From assembly GCA_964500215.1 (NCBI GenBank), contig CAZCNA010000001.1, positions 1 to 54,600 on the forward strand: a stretch of DNA of 54,600 nucleotides. Direction: 5' to 3'. Both the position numbers and the translations under genes were made by a program. Origin of the DNA: JBDKLC01 sp964500215 (GTDB lineage: Bacteria; Patescibacteriota; Minisyncoccia; Phycocordibacterales; CAIZLB01). Shown piece by piece: positions 7,655 to 16,271 of the stretch (position 1 is its first letter; every line of letters starts with the position of its first letter). Under the pieces are notes generated by a model. That model ran no database searches. It was not told the origin of the DNA and saw nothing but the letters and a program-made list of their open reading frames with translations.

Positions 7655-9442
7655 TTATGGAAGCTGAACGTAACCTGTCTTTGGAGCAATACTGATTGGG
7701 TAAATTGTATTAACCAATGAGCCTGCAACACCAGTTTCGATTCGTTCGATAGCAAGCTGGTACTGACCTGCTGAGAGACCTGTACTTGTAAGTACAGCTG
7801 ACACATCGAATGTGACAGAAGCATCTCGTGGGATCACGTAGTTACTTGCTGTTGTTGTAAGGTTAGCAGGGTTGTTGTAAACAACGTTTGAAACTGCTGT
7901 TGTTGCTCCGTTTGAAGCAACCTGTACAACCTTGAATGCACTTGTTGTTGAAGCAAGAACATCACTGTTTACAGCCTTGATTGTAACAGGGAATCGAGCA
8001 GTAAGACTACTTGATGAAACACCCTGTACACCAGCCTGGTAAGTAGCCACAGGTGTTCCAAATGTGAACACTGGACCCTTACTGAGAACGTTTACAGTTT
8101 CACTAACTGCTGAACCTGAAACTGTTACACTTTCACCGAGTGAGTTTTCAGCTGTGATGTTTGTACCAGGAGCTGGAACTGTTACTGTGAAAGGTGTAGC
8201 TGTTGTGTTAGCACCTGTGAATTCACCTCGAACGATGAATGATCGTGAAGCATCCTTTTCAATCCAAAGGTCAAGGTTTGAGAATGTAGCTGTTCCGTTT
8301 GAAACAACTGCAGAAGCAATTACATTGTTTGTAGCAGCGTCAAACAACCAAAGTGTAGTGTTTGTAGCTGTACCACTAGCTCGTGTTGAACTAGCTGTAA
8401 GTGTTCGTACTCGTACTCGATCCTTTTCTGATCGAAGCTGGAATGCGAGGATAGATGTGTTGTCAGCGTTTCCTGCTGAGTAATCTACTCGACCATCTGT
8501 ATCAGAGATGATGTTCTTCTGACTTGGAGTTGAAGCAAGTCGAGAAACTGTCAAAGTTGCTGAAGTGATCTGACTCTTCTGAACCTGGAATGTTCCAGAG
8601 ATTGATGAAGATGAAGGACCAGTAAGCTGGATACCAGCACCGTCGATAGCTCGAACGCCAAGAGCAGGCACAGTAATTGTGTATGATCCTGATGTGTATG
8701 AAGTATCAACTGTGTTGTATACATCGATAGCGATCACGAAGTCTCGCTGTGTTCCAGCTGGAACAACTCGTGAGAATCCTGAAAGGTCTACGATATAGTC
8801 GTTTCCGTCTCGAACAACTGAAGAAGCATTAGCTGAAGCCAATACTGTTCCGTTTTCCTTGATAGAAAGTCGACTGATAACTCGGTTCTGAAGAACAGCT
8901 GAAGTTCCGAGGTTTACTCGAACTCGCTGTACGAGAATGTCTGAGTTTGTAGCTCGAACTCGAAGTCCAAGTACATCCTTGTTTGTGTCTCCTTCTCGAA
9001 CGAGTGAGTTTGCTGAGATAGCGCCTGTTTCAATTGTCATTACGCCTTCTCGTCCAGGTGTTGTGATCTGATCACCTCCTGTTGTTCCACCAGTTGTTGT
9101 ACCAGGTGTTGTTACAGTCGCGTCAGCCATAGCTGCTGCGTATGTAAGTGGACCAAAGTATCCTGTTGTAGGAAGACCCTTTGATGCCTGGTAAGCAATA
9201 ACTGCTGTTTTTGTAAGACCACCAAAGTATCCCTTAGCTACGCCAGCTGGCATAACGAGAACTCCTTTAGCTTCGAGGAATGACTGAAGTGAAACCACTG
9301 CAGCACCTCGTGAGCCGAGCTTAAGCCCAGCTGCAAAAGTGTATGCTGATGTTGTTGACTGTGCACCTGCTGCTACTGGAGCAACTACTGTAAGTGCGAG
9401 AGCCAATACAAGAACACCAGAAACAAATTTTCTTGTTGACAT
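7655..9442 (-). CDS. S-layer-like secreted protein with peptidoglycan-binding domain
   Basis: 595 residues. A signal peptide (residues 1-27, ending VAAGAQS) is followed by a PG_binding_1-type module (about 38-107: LGSRGAAVVSLQSFLEAKG.., GYFGGLTKTAVIAYQASKG, TTGYFGPLTY). A Thr/Gly/Pro linker (112-132) leads to about 460 residues of beta-sandwich repeats rich in Thr, Ser and Val. The design fits an abundant cell-surface protein anchored to the wall through its N-terminal module. Codon use is strongly biased (GTT, GCT, CGA, ACT), consistent with high expression. The gene has a long structured leader (9443-9847) and its own terminator. No sortase or SLH motif was seen. Confidence 0.7.
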   Translation of the reverse strand: MSTRKFVSGVLVLALALTVVAPVAAGAQSTTSAYTFAAGLKLGSRGAAVVSLQSFLEAKGVLVMPAGVAKGYFGGLTKTAVIAYQASKGLPTTGYFGPLTYAAAMADATVTTPGTTTGGTTGGDQITTPGREGVMTIETGAISANSLVREGDTNKDVLGLRVRATNSDILVQRVRVNLGTSAVLQNRVISRLSIKENGTVLASANASSVVRDGNDYIVDLSGFSRVVPAGTQRDFVIAIDVYNTVDTSYTSGSYTITVPALGVRAIDGAGIQLTGPSSSSISGTFQVQKSQITSATLTVSRLASTPSQKNIISDTDGRVDYSAGNADNTSILAFQLRSEKDRVRVRTLTASSTRASGTATNTTLWLFDAATNNVIASAVVSNGTATFSNLDLWIEKDASRSFIVRGEFTGANTTATPFTVTVPAPGTNITAENSLGESVTVSGSAVSETVNVLSKGPVFTFGTPVATYQAGVQGVSSSSLTARFPVTIKAVNSDVLASTTSAFKVVQVASNGATTAVSNVVYNNPANLTTTASNYVIPRDASVTFDVSAVLTSTGLSAGQYQLAIERIETGVAGSLVNTIYPISIAPKTGYVQLP

Positions 9443-9847
9443 ATATATGTATTTGATAAGTTTAAAAATATTCCGCCTACGTTATTTAATAACGAATTAA
9501 TAATGTGTAAGCTAAAAATATTTTCGGGTTAATTAATTAACTTGCGAACCCGTCGTGCTGTTCAATGCTGACATACATATATATGTATATGAGACATTAA
9601 CCAACAGGACGGGTCCGCAGTTCCTAAATGACTGAGCATCGGCGCATGTGTCATACCACTTCTTTGTTTTTGTTATCGACACAAAACAAAGAGAGTTGCT
9701 AATGTGATGTTGAGATTCGGAAATGCAGATAGGTCTGAACAATATTCTGAGATGTCTGAAAATGATTACTACTCATAGTAATCGTGTGAGTGACGACTGA
9801 TCAATTTGTTAAATCGAATCGTCTATTAATTTGTCAACGTACTCTCG
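9443..9847 (-). promoter_or_regulatory. Structured ~400-nt leader of the S-layer-like gene
   Basis: No reading frame. Hairpins on the minus-strand RNA are GATTACTA/TAGTAATC (9764-9783), CTTTGTTTT/AAAACAAAG (9662-9692), and a 12-bp stem joining 9608-9619 to 9543-9554. The last has one G-U wobble that would be an A-C mismatch on the other strand, so the RNA is probably made from the minus strand. The 3' arm (9547-9552) can instead pair with 9525-9530 in a hairpin followed by AAAATATTTTT, a candidate terminator. The two folds exclude each other, as in attenuators or riboswitches. No known riboswitch class was recognised. Confidence 0.45.
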
Positions 9848-9853
9848 TTCTGA

Positions 9854-9882
9854 ATTATATTATGCGCGCTATCCAGGACCAA
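9854..9882 (-). promoter_or_regulatory. Candidate promoter of the S-layer-like gene
   Basis: TTGGTC (9877-9882), a 17-base spacer and a perfect TATAAT (9854-9859), reading toward the S-layer-like gene. The predicted start is near 9847. A TTGACA at 9832-9837 lacks a good -10 partner. Confidence 0.5.
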
Positions 9883-9989
9883 GTAGTAATGTGGATAACT
9901 AACATTAAAATGCATACATACCGTGTACACATTTAGACGGCCAACTAGCGGACATGTTACACCAAAATGGCCCTTTTTGCAATGAAATA

Positions 9990-10766
9990 CTAGCTTATTA
10001 TTGAGTATCGACTCCATCTACGCTCCCCTGCCTTATTCAAAATTCCGGCTTCAACTAGCGCTAAAAGCTCTCTTTGGATGGTTTTTTCGCTGCATCCTTT
10101 GATTACCCCACTGAGATCTCGAATTGAGAGTTCCCCCTTGGCTCTAATAGTCGCAATAATAAGTTCCTGACGCTCATTCTTTCTATCGTGTTTTACCTCA
10201 TTTTGGACTCGCTGAATTCGAGCTGGTGTCTGATTTTGTGCAGAAAATGTTGGTTTATGTTGTTCTGTTGAAGCCTTAGGAGTACTTTGTGACTTGCTCA
10301 TCTGTGTAAGAGCTTCATCCTTTATGAAGTCTGAACTCAATACAAAATTTCGTCCGAGTTTGTTTGGAGCTTCTCGTTCCTCGATAGTCTTGATGAAGAG
10401 CTCAATCTCTCTTTTTATTATCTGATGATTCATAACGGACACAATCCCCGAAAATGTCGCTATCTGAGAATATGAGATAAGTGACAAACTACTTTGAATC
10501 ATTTTGTTCAAAAGATTTTTTCGCTCAGCAGATGGAGAGGTGTTTAATGAAAGTGAGTAACCAATAAGGGACAATGCTGTCTGTCGAATAGATGTCTTTA
10601 ATGGTTCAGAGTCAGAAAGGAAATCTGTAATCATGTAAAGCGCAGCAGCAATCTTCTCTGACTTTTTATATATATAGGTAAAATAATGATCATTATCAAA
10701 GATACTGATTTCGTTCAGTGTTAATATGTTTTGGCTGTCCTTTTGTCTATTAGTATCCTTATCCAT
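9990..10766 (-). CDS. Putative regulator with C-terminal winged helix (DeoR-like)
   Basis: 258 residues. The N-terminal two thirds are helical and not recognised. A polar linker (about 155-195, rich in Gln, Ser and Pro) leads to a C-terminal winged helix: ELIIATIRAKGELSIRDLSG, CSEKTIQRELLALVEAGI and a short wing ending RRWSRYSI. This layout recurs in Patescibacteria regulators. It lies upstream of the S-layer leader on the same strand and may control envelope genes, but that is inference from position only. Start is ATG at 10766. Confidence 0.5.
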   Translation of the reverse strand: MDKDTNRQKDSQNILTLNEISIFDNDHYFTYIYKKSEKIAAALYMITDFLSDSEPLKTSIRQTALSLIGYSLSLNTSPSAERKNLLNKMIQSSLSLISYSQIATFSGIVSVMNHQIIKREIELFIKTIEEREAPNKLGRNFVLSSDFIKDEALTQMSKSQSTPKASTEQHKPTFSAQNQTPARIQRVQNEVKHDRKNERQELIIATIRAKGELSIRDLSGVIKGCSEKTIQRELLALVEAGILNKAGERRWSRYSIIS

Positions 10767-10925
10767 AGTATTTGAGTTATATGTAACATATAGTCTTATA
10801 GAATATATGCAAGTGTCTTTTAATAATCCGACCGACCTTTACGCCATCTATGAGTCATGAGATCTACTTTCCTTTATTATATATAAGACAATCTTAAAAG
10901 CAACTTTTAAGAGGACTTTCCTACA

Positions 10926-10934
10926 TGATAAAAT
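10926..10934 (+). promoter_or_regulatory. Extended -10 promoter of ftsK, leaderless
   Basis: TGATAAAAT is followed after 6 bases by the ftsK ATG at 10941, so the mRNA would begin at or next to the start codon. A CTTAAAAG/CTTTTAAG dyad (10893-10911) overlaps the -35 region and could be an operator. Confidence 0.5.
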
Positions 10935-10940
10935 AGCCTC

Positions 10941-13229
10941 ATGGCAAAAAAGGAAAAGAAAAAGTCCTCTCAAGAGACAACCGCTGAGAGGCCCATGTTT
11001 AGAGACCTCCAAGAAAGCACCCTCCATAGTGTATGGGGTATCCTACTTCTCGTAGGTTCCCTCTTCTTTCTATTGGCCTCTTTCAAGATAGGCGGTATCG
11101 TTGGCGAAAACATCTATTCAGGACTCACGACACTCCTCGGATTTGGATACTATCTCTTACCGCTTCTTTTATTCATATTATCCCTATCATTCTTTAGCGA
11201 TCATGACAGAAAGTTCCCCTTTTCAAAGACTATAGGTTCTGTCATTTTCTTCTTCTCAGGTCTTGGTCTTTTTGACCTCATTGTTCCAGAGACAGGAGGT
11301 GTTGTAGGCAGACTTGTCGCAGCCCCCTTCCTCAAGTTCTTTGATGTTACAACAGGCCTTATATTCCTTATTGCACTCCTTATAATCGCAGTATTAGTTA
11401 TCTTTGATTCAGCCCTTAGAAAGGAACACTTCATGCCTTGGAGACGCTTTAAAAAGGATTCTATTGAAGATGGCGAGGATATAGAAGACGAATTGGTCAA
11501 AGGCAAGATAGATGAAGCAGCAGCCGCAGCTGAAATTGCTCGAATGAAGGCTGCTGCCAAGCTCGCAGAAGGTGAAACTGGCGAAGAAGAACACCTCGGA
11601 GTTCTTGCCAGTATTCGAAAGAAAATGGGTGTTCAAACAGAGAAACCAGCTGAGCCAGAAACTACAACACCAAGCGACATGATTCAGGTGTCTCGAAAGA
11701 GTATCCTTCTCGGCAAGAATTACATTCAACCACCCCTTTCCCTTCTCGAAATTGATAAAGGAAAGCCTCAAGTTGGTGACATCAAAGCCAACGCAAACAT
11801 CATCAAACGAACACTTCAGAACTTCGGTATTGATGTAGAAATGGATGAAATATCTATTGGCCCTTCTGTTACTCGCTATGCCCTCAAACCAGCTGAAGGT
11901 GTGAAGCTTTCACGAATCCTTGGACTCCAAAATAACCTTGCACTTGCACTTGCCGCTCACCCTATTCGAATCGAAGCACCTATCCCTGGTAAGGCCCTCG
12001 TAGGTATCGAAATTCCAAACAGCGTAAAGACAACAGTTCGACTTGGTAGTTTGCTCGCCAATGATGAATATCAACGATCTGAAAAGCCTCTTTTGTTTGC
12101 GTTAGGTAAAGGCGTTTCAGGAAAGACTCACTTCTCTGATTTGGCAAAAGCTCCCCACCTTCTCATTGCCGGTGCGACAGGTTCTGGTAAGTCTATTACT
12201 ATCCACGCAATCATCTGTTCCCTTCTTTTCAGAAACTCTCCTGATAACCTCCGATTCATCATGATTGACCCGAAGCGAGTGGAACTCACTCAGTATGACA
12301 AGATCGGCCATCTCCTCACTCCAGTTATAAAGGACGCGAAGAAAGCCATTCTAGCGCTCAAATGGGCCGCAAAAGAAATGGACAGACGATATGACCTTTT
12401 GGAAAAGAACTCTGTCCGAGACATCCAGTCATATCACAAGAATGTCCTTATGCCGGCACTCGAGCAAATTAAAAAGACAAAAGGTGACGAAAACGATGAA
12501 GTGGTTATCCCAGATACAATGCCATACATTGTCATCGTTATTGATGAGTTGGCAGATATCATGCAGGCATATCCAAGAGAGCTTGAAGCTGCCATTGTAC
12601 GCCTCGCACAGATGAGTCGAGCCGTTGGTATCCATCTTATCCTTTCTACACAGAGACCTTCCGTAAACGTTATTACAGGTCTTATCAAGGCTAACGTACC
12701 ATCTCGAATTGCTCTTCAGGTGGCATCTCAGATTGACTCTCGAACCATCCTTGATACAAGAGGTGCCGAAGAACTATTGGGTGCCGGAGACATGCTCTTC
12801 CTTTCAAGTGATATGTCTAACCCTCAGCGTATCCAGTCTGCATTCCTTTCTGAAACTGAACTCAAAAACGTTGTTAAACACCTCGTTGATACATCTGATT
12901 CCCTTCCAGATGAAATCGCTATTACGGGCGAATCTGTGACAGGTACAAGTGCCGTTAATGACCCCGTATTCAGTTCAGGCTTCGATGAGTCCGCTTCAAG
13001 CGAAGACGATGATGATCTCTATGAAGAAGCACGTGATCTCGTTATGAAAGCAGGTAAAGCATCTACATCGTATATCCAGAGAAAACTCCGTGTAGGATAT
13101 GCACGTGCTGCGCGTCTTATGGATATCCTCGAAGAGCGAGGAGTTATTGGTCCCTCAGACGGAGCAAAACCTCGAGAAGTTATTGGCTATCAGGGCACCC
13201 AGCAAGATGATGCATCTGACGATGCTTAA
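10941..13229 (+). CDS. ftsK: DNA translocase FtsK
   Basis: 762 residues. Four membrane segments (about residues 30-50, 64-85, 95-115 and 138-156) are followed by an acidic, alanine-rich linker (170-250). The RecA-like motor has Walker A GATGSGKS (411-418) and Walker B VIVIDELAD (531-539). A C-terminal gamma winged helix (about 692-748: GKASTSYIQRKLRVGYARAA) reads polar DNA motifs in the family. It pumps chromosome ends through the closing septum and activates dimer resolution. It is close in size to SpoIIIE and shorter than E. coli FtsK because the linker is short. It heads the plus-strand run ftsK-13276-recA. Confidence 0.96.
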   Translation: MAKKEKKKSSQETTAERPMFRDLQESTLHSVWGILLLVGSLFFLLASFKIGGIVGENIYSGLTTLLGFGYYLLPLLLFILSLSFFSDHDRKFPFSKTIGSVIFFFSGLGLFDLIVPETGGVVGRLVAAPFLKFFDVTTGLIFLIALLIIAVLVIFDSALRKEHFMPWRRFKKDSIEDGEDIEDELVKGKIDEAAAAAEIARMKAAAKLAEGETGEEEHLGVLASIRKKMGVQTEKPAEPETTTPSDMIQVSRKSILLGKNYIQPPLSLLEIDKGKPQVGDIKANANIIKRTLQNFGIDVEMDEISIGPSVTRYALKPAEGVKLSRILGLQNNLALALAAHPIRIEAPIPGKALVGIEIPNSVKTTVRLGSLLANDEYQRSEKPLLFALGKGVSGKTHFSDLAKAPHLLIAGATGSGKSITIHAIICSLLFRNSPDNLRFIMIDPKRVELTQYDKIGHLLTPVIKDAKKAILALKWAAKEMDRRYDLLEKNSVRDIQSYHKNVLMPALEQIKKTKGDENDEVVIPDTMPYIVIVIDELADIMQAYPRELEAAIVRLAQMSRAVGIHLILSTQRPSVNVITGLIKANVPSRIALQVASQIDSRTILDTRGAEELLGAGDMLFLSSDMSNPQRIQSAFLSETELKNVVKHLVDTSDSLPDEIAITGESVTGTSAVNDPVFSSGFDESASSEDDDDLYEEARDLVMKAGKASTSYIQRKLRVGYARAARLMDILEERGVIGPSDGAKPREVIGYQGTQQDDASDDA

Positions 13230-13275
13230 TAATTTCTTAGGATTTTATTGATCAATATTTAATGAGAACAAGATT

Positions 13276-13635
13276 ATGATATCAGTGTATGAAGACGGAA
13301 AGCTCATAATTCGTGTACTTCTCATCGCGTTCTTTGTACTGGTCATAGTTGGATATAGTATCTTTCAATCAATAAAGATTATTTCCGGGCCCCAAATATC
13401 AGTTGCTAGTCCCCTTTCAGGATCTACAATCACTCAAAGCGATGTAGATATCAAAGGAGTAGCAAAAAATATATCGTTTATCAGCCTCAATGACCGACCG
13501 ATATATATTGATGAATCCGGCAATTTTCAAGAAAAATTGTTGCTCTATCCCGGCTATAATATAATAAAACTACAAGCTCGAGATAAGTTTGGCGCTTCAG
13601 TCGAAAAGCATCTTGAGCTCGTCTATAAACCTTAG
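13276..13635 (+). CDS. Membrane-anchored Ig-like (glucodextranase-B-like) protein
   Basis: 119 residues: a short cytoplasmic tail, one membrane span (about 11-32, LIIRVLLIAFFVLVIVGYSIF) and a single beta-sandwich domain (ISVASPLSGSTITQSDVDIKG..VYIDESGNFQ-like..GYNIIKLQARDKFG). That pattern matches the domain found in glucodextranase region B and in many Patescibacteria envelope proteins. It lies between ftsK and recA, 17 bases ahead of recA, so it is probably co-transcribed. The role is unknown. Confidence 0.6.
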   Translation: MISVYEDGKLIIRVLLIAFFVLVIVGYSIFQSIKIISGPQISVASPLSGSTITQSDVDIKGVAKNISFISLNDRPIYIDESGNFQEKLLLYPGYNIIKLQARDKFGASVEKHLELVYKP

Positions 13636-13652
13636 CTACTAACGAAATTAAT

Positions 13653-14738
13653 ATGGCAAAAAAAACAAAACCAACAAAAAAGATCGGAAAGGAAGAAGAA
13701 GTCGAAACAACAACAGAAGCGCTTGATACAGATGATGCTCCTACTGCTCCACGGGCAAAGGACTCACAGGAAATCAGCGACACTATTGCTCAAATCAAAA
13801 CAAAATTTGGAGATGATGCAATTATGAAGCTTGGCGAAAAGCCAAAGGTGGATGTAAATGCCATCCCTACAGGCTCTATTGGCCTCGATGCAGCTCTTGG
13901 CGTAGGTGGCCTTCCCCGAGGTCGTATCGTAGAAATATTTGGTCCAGAATCATCTGGTAAGACAACTCTCTCTCTTCATGTAATCGCCGAAGCCCAAAAG
14001 CGTGGCGGTATTTGTGCGTTCATCGATGCAGAACACGCCATGGATCCAGACTATTCAAAACGTCTTGGCGTAAAAATTGACGAGCTTCTTATCTCTCAAC
14101 CTGATACAGGAGAACAAGCACTCGAAATCGTTGAAAGCTTGGTTCGATCAGGCAAGCTCGATGTTATTGTCGTTGACTCCGTAGCTGCCCTCACACCAAA
14201 GGATGAAATTGAAGGTGATATGGGTGCACACCACGTAGGTAAACAAGCTCGACTGATGTCACAAGCCCTCAGAAAGCTCACAAGTATCGTTGCCAAATCA
14301 AAAACAATCGTTATCTTCATCAACCAGATTCGAATGCAAATCGGAGTCATGTTTGGTAACCCTGAAACTACTCCAGGAGGAAAGGCTCTCAAATTCTATA
14401 CATCTGTACGACTTGATATCCGTCGAATCGCTCAGATAAAGAAAGGTGAAGAAGTCATGGGTGGCCGTGTTCGTGTAAAGGTTGTAAAGAATAAGGTAGC
14501 AGCTCCATTCAAACAGACAGAATTCGACCTTATGTATAACGAAGGAATCTCACAGGAAGGTGAAATGATTGCCCTAGGAGAAAAGATGGGCATCATCTCA
14601 AAATCTGGTAACTCATATAGTTACGGCGATGTAAAACTCGGCCGAGGATATGATGCAACTCGACAATACCTCAGAGAAAACAAAGACGTTTCAAAGAAAG
14701 TACTCAAAGAGATTCGAGAACACCTCAAAACAATCTAA
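13653..14738 (+). CDS. recA: Recombinase RecA
   Basis: 361 residues. Walker A GPESSGKT (residues 97-104), Walker B VIVVDSVAAL, the DNA-binding loops (GDMGAHHVGKQARLMSQALR and the stretch before FGNPETTPGGKALKFY) and the C-terminal domain are all present. RecA coats single-stranded DNA for recombinational repair and SOS signalling. The N-terminus carries an extra charged stretch of about 40 residues rich in Lys, Glu and Thr, unlike E. coli RecA. No LexA box was recognised. A 17-bp hairpin follows the stop codon. Confidence 0.97.
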   Translation: MAKKTKPTKKIGKEEEVETTTEALDTDDAPTAPRAKDSQEISDTIAQIKTKFGDDAIMKLGEKPKVDVNAIPTGSIGLDAALGVGGLPRGRIVEIFGPESSGKTTLSLHVIAEAQKRGGICAFIDAEHAMDPDYSKRLGVKIDELLISQPDTGEQALEIVESLVRSGKLDVIVVDSVAALTPKDEIEGDMGAHHVGKQARLMSQALRKLTSIVAKSKTIVIFINQIRMQIGVMFGNPETTPGGKALKFYTSVRLDIRRIAQIKKGEEVMGGRVRVKVVKNKVAAPFKQTEFDLMYNEGISQEGEMIALGEKMGIISKSGNSYSYGDVKLGRGYDATRQYLRENKDVSKKVLKEIREHLKTI

Positions 14739-14747
14739 ATAGCCCGT

Positions 14748-14787
14748 ATAATAGGCCTTCAACCAAAGACGGTTGAAGGCCTATTAT
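14748..14787 (+). terminator. 17-bp perfect hairpin after recA
   Basis: 14748-14764 pairs perfectly with 14771-14787 around AAAGAC. The T run after it is poor (TATTATCATG), so it may act as a terminator or an RNA-stabilising 3' hairpin. Confidence 0.6.
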
Positions 14788-14819
14788 CATGCTTCCAAAG
14801 GTTGCCTCTTCCCCATTTC

Positions 14820-14848
14820 TGGACTAGAATGGCTCTACTAAGTAATAA
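14820..14848 (+). promoter_or_regulatory. Promoter of efp, near-leaderless
   Basis: TGGACT (14820-14825), a 17-base spacer and TAATAA (14843-14848). The ATG follows 8 bases later. Confidence 0.4.
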
Positions 14849-14856
14849 AAACCGAC

Positions 14857-15423
14857 ATGCTTGAATATAACGAAATCACACTACGAAAATACGTCATTTT
14901 TGAGGGAGAGCCATACGAAGTTCTCGCTTCACACGTATTCCGAAAGCAACAGCGAAAGCCTGTAAACGCCGTAAAGATGCGAAACCTCATCTCTGGCCGA
15001 ATTGTAGAACACTCATTCCACGTATCCGACAAGGCAGAGGAAGCAGAAATTGAGTACAAAAATGTAAAGTATCTCTACAATAACAAGAACGAATGGTGGT
15101 TCTGCGACGAAAAGGATCCTTCAAACCGATTCAAGCTTACAGAAGAACTCCTCGGAGACGCTCGAAAGTTCCTCAAGACAAACTCAATCGTTGAAGCAAA
15201 AATCTACGATGATAGGATCTTTGGCATCGTTATCCCTATCAAGGTAGACCTCAAAGTTACTGAATCAGCTCCAGCTGTACGAGGCGATACTGCCAAGGGT
15301 GGTACAAAGATTGTAACTCTCGAAACAGGTGCAACAATGACTGTTCCTATGTTCATCAACACAGGTGACATTCTCCGAATCAATACTGAAACAGGCGAGT
15401 ACACAGAACGAGTGACGAAGTAG
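14857..15423 (+). CDS. efp: Elongation factor P, atypical modification loop
   Basis: 188 residues with the three beta-barrel domains of EF-P: KOW-like N-terminus (ITLRKYVIFEGEPYEVL), the OB domain and the C-terminal block (ATMTVPMFINTGDILRINTETGEYTERV). EF-P relieves ribosome stalling at proline runs. In E. coli a lysine in PGKGQA is beta-lysylated. Here the aligned loop reads FRKQQRKPVNAVK, with Gln (Q32) at the modified position and Arg/Lys beside it, so the usual modification chemistry cannot apply at that residue. No EpmA, EpmB, EarP or YmfI gene is in the window. Convergent with rpsR across a shared terminator. Confidence 0.93.
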   Translation: MLEYNEITLRKYVIFEGEPYEVLASHVFRKQQRKPVNAVKMRNLISGRIVEHSFHVSDKAEEAEIEYKNVKYLYNNKNEWWFCDEKDPSNRFKLTEELLGDARKFLKTNSIVEAKIYDDRIFGIVIPIKVDLKVTESAPAVRGDTAKGGTKIVTLETGATMTVPMFINTGDILRINTETGEYTERVTK

Positions 15424-15470
15424 GCCTCCTAAGCAGCCGGAACTGCATTACGAAGCCAAATACACAATAT

Positions 15471-15500
15471 AAAACACCCCAGCCGAAGCTGGGGTGTTTT
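15471..15500. terminator. Bidirectional terminator between efp and rpsR
   Basis: AAAACACCCCAGC (15471-15483) pairs with GCTGGGGTGTTTT (15488-15500) around a CGAA loop, with T-rich ends on both strands. It serves convergent efp (plus) and the rpsF-ssb-rpsR operon (minus). Confidence 0.92.
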
Positions 15501-15510
15501 ATGTTTGACT

Positions 15511-15714
15511 TTAGTTCGCTACGAATGGCAAGAGGGCCATGTATCGAGCTCGTTTGATTGCCATCGCCAACTTTCGCTGGTTCTTGGCTGTAACGCCTGT
15601 CTTATCACGAGAAAGCATTCGAGCATGAGGATTGATGAACTTTTTGATGAGGTCAACATCCTTATAATCAATATGCTTGATATTATTCTGTGAAAAGTAG
15701 CACTGTTTTTTCAT
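15511..15714 (-). CDS. rpsR: 30S ribosomal protein bS18
   Basis: 67 residues with the S18 core: IDYKDVDLIKKFINPHARMLSR, KTGVTAKNQRKLAMAIKRARYMALLPFV. It pairs with S6 on the small-subunit platform. It is last in the rpsF-ssb-rpsR operon. The rplI (L9) gene that usually follows in other bacteria is absent; a terminator is there instead, as expected for the Candidate Phyla Radiation. Confidence 0.96.
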   Translation of the reverse strand: MKKQCYFSQNNIKHIDYKDVDLIKKFINPHARMLSRDKTGVTAKNQRKLAMAIKRARYMALLPFVAN

Positions 15715-15789
15715 AAAATGTGCGAGCTTTCGCCCGTGGGTACTTTATTTAATTAATAATCTATCTCGTTTTAACCGCCAAACGAAGTA

Positions 15790-16266
15790 TTAAAATGGAA
15801 TTTCTTCCGGATTAATATCTTCCAAAGGATAATCGAATGAATCGCCAGCTTCTTCATCTTTTGAAGGAGCCTTTGAGGCTGGAGCTGCGGCACTAGCTGC
15901 AGGAGCGGCATAATTGCCTCCCTGTCCAGTTGTACCAGCAGATCGTGGGCCGAACTGAATCTTATCAGCTACAACCTCTGTTCGATACTGTTTTTTGCCA
16001 TCCTGGCCATCCCATGATCGTGTCTGCATTCGACCTTCGACGAATACGCCACTTCCCTTTTTGAGGTACTGTGCAGCGATTTCAGCCTGTCGACCGAATA
16101 CTACTACGTTATGATAATCTACGTTTTCTTGCTTTGCACCGCTCTGGTCTTTCCAAACTCGGTTTGTAGCAACTGAAAATGTTACAACTTGCATCCCTGA
16201 CGGAAGAGCCTTTAATTCAGGGTCTCGTGTAATATTTCCGTAAATGATTGCCTTGTTTAAATACAT
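15790..16266 (-). CDS. ssb: Single-stranded DNA-binding protein
   Basis: 158 residues. The OB fold occupies residues 1-108 (YLNKAIIYGNITRDPELKAL, VTFSVATNRVW, DYHNVVVFGRQAEIAAQYLKKGSGVFVEGRMQTRSW). An Ala/Gly-rich linker leads to an acidic tip ending DINPEEIPF, the site where SSB recruits repair and replication partners. It sits between rpsF and rpsR, 5 bases after rpsF, which is the classic gene order. Confidence 0.96.
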   Translation of the reverse strand: MYLNKAIIYGNITRDPELKALPSGMQVVTFSVATNRVWKDQSGAKQENVDYHNVVVFGRQAEIAAQYLKKGSGVFVEGRMQTRSWDGQDGKKQYRTEVVADKIQFGPRSAGTTGQGGNYAAPAASAAAPASKAPSKDEEAGDSFDYPLEDINPEEIPF

Positions 16267-16271
16267 ATTTG

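Noticed and set aside
9542..9990. Possibility of tmRNA, RNase P RNA, SRP RNA or 5S rRNA in the gap before the S-layer-like gene
   Set aside because: None of the hallmark sequences (tRNA-like end of tmRNA, SRP GGAA tetraloop region, 5S core) could be found; it reads better as a leader.
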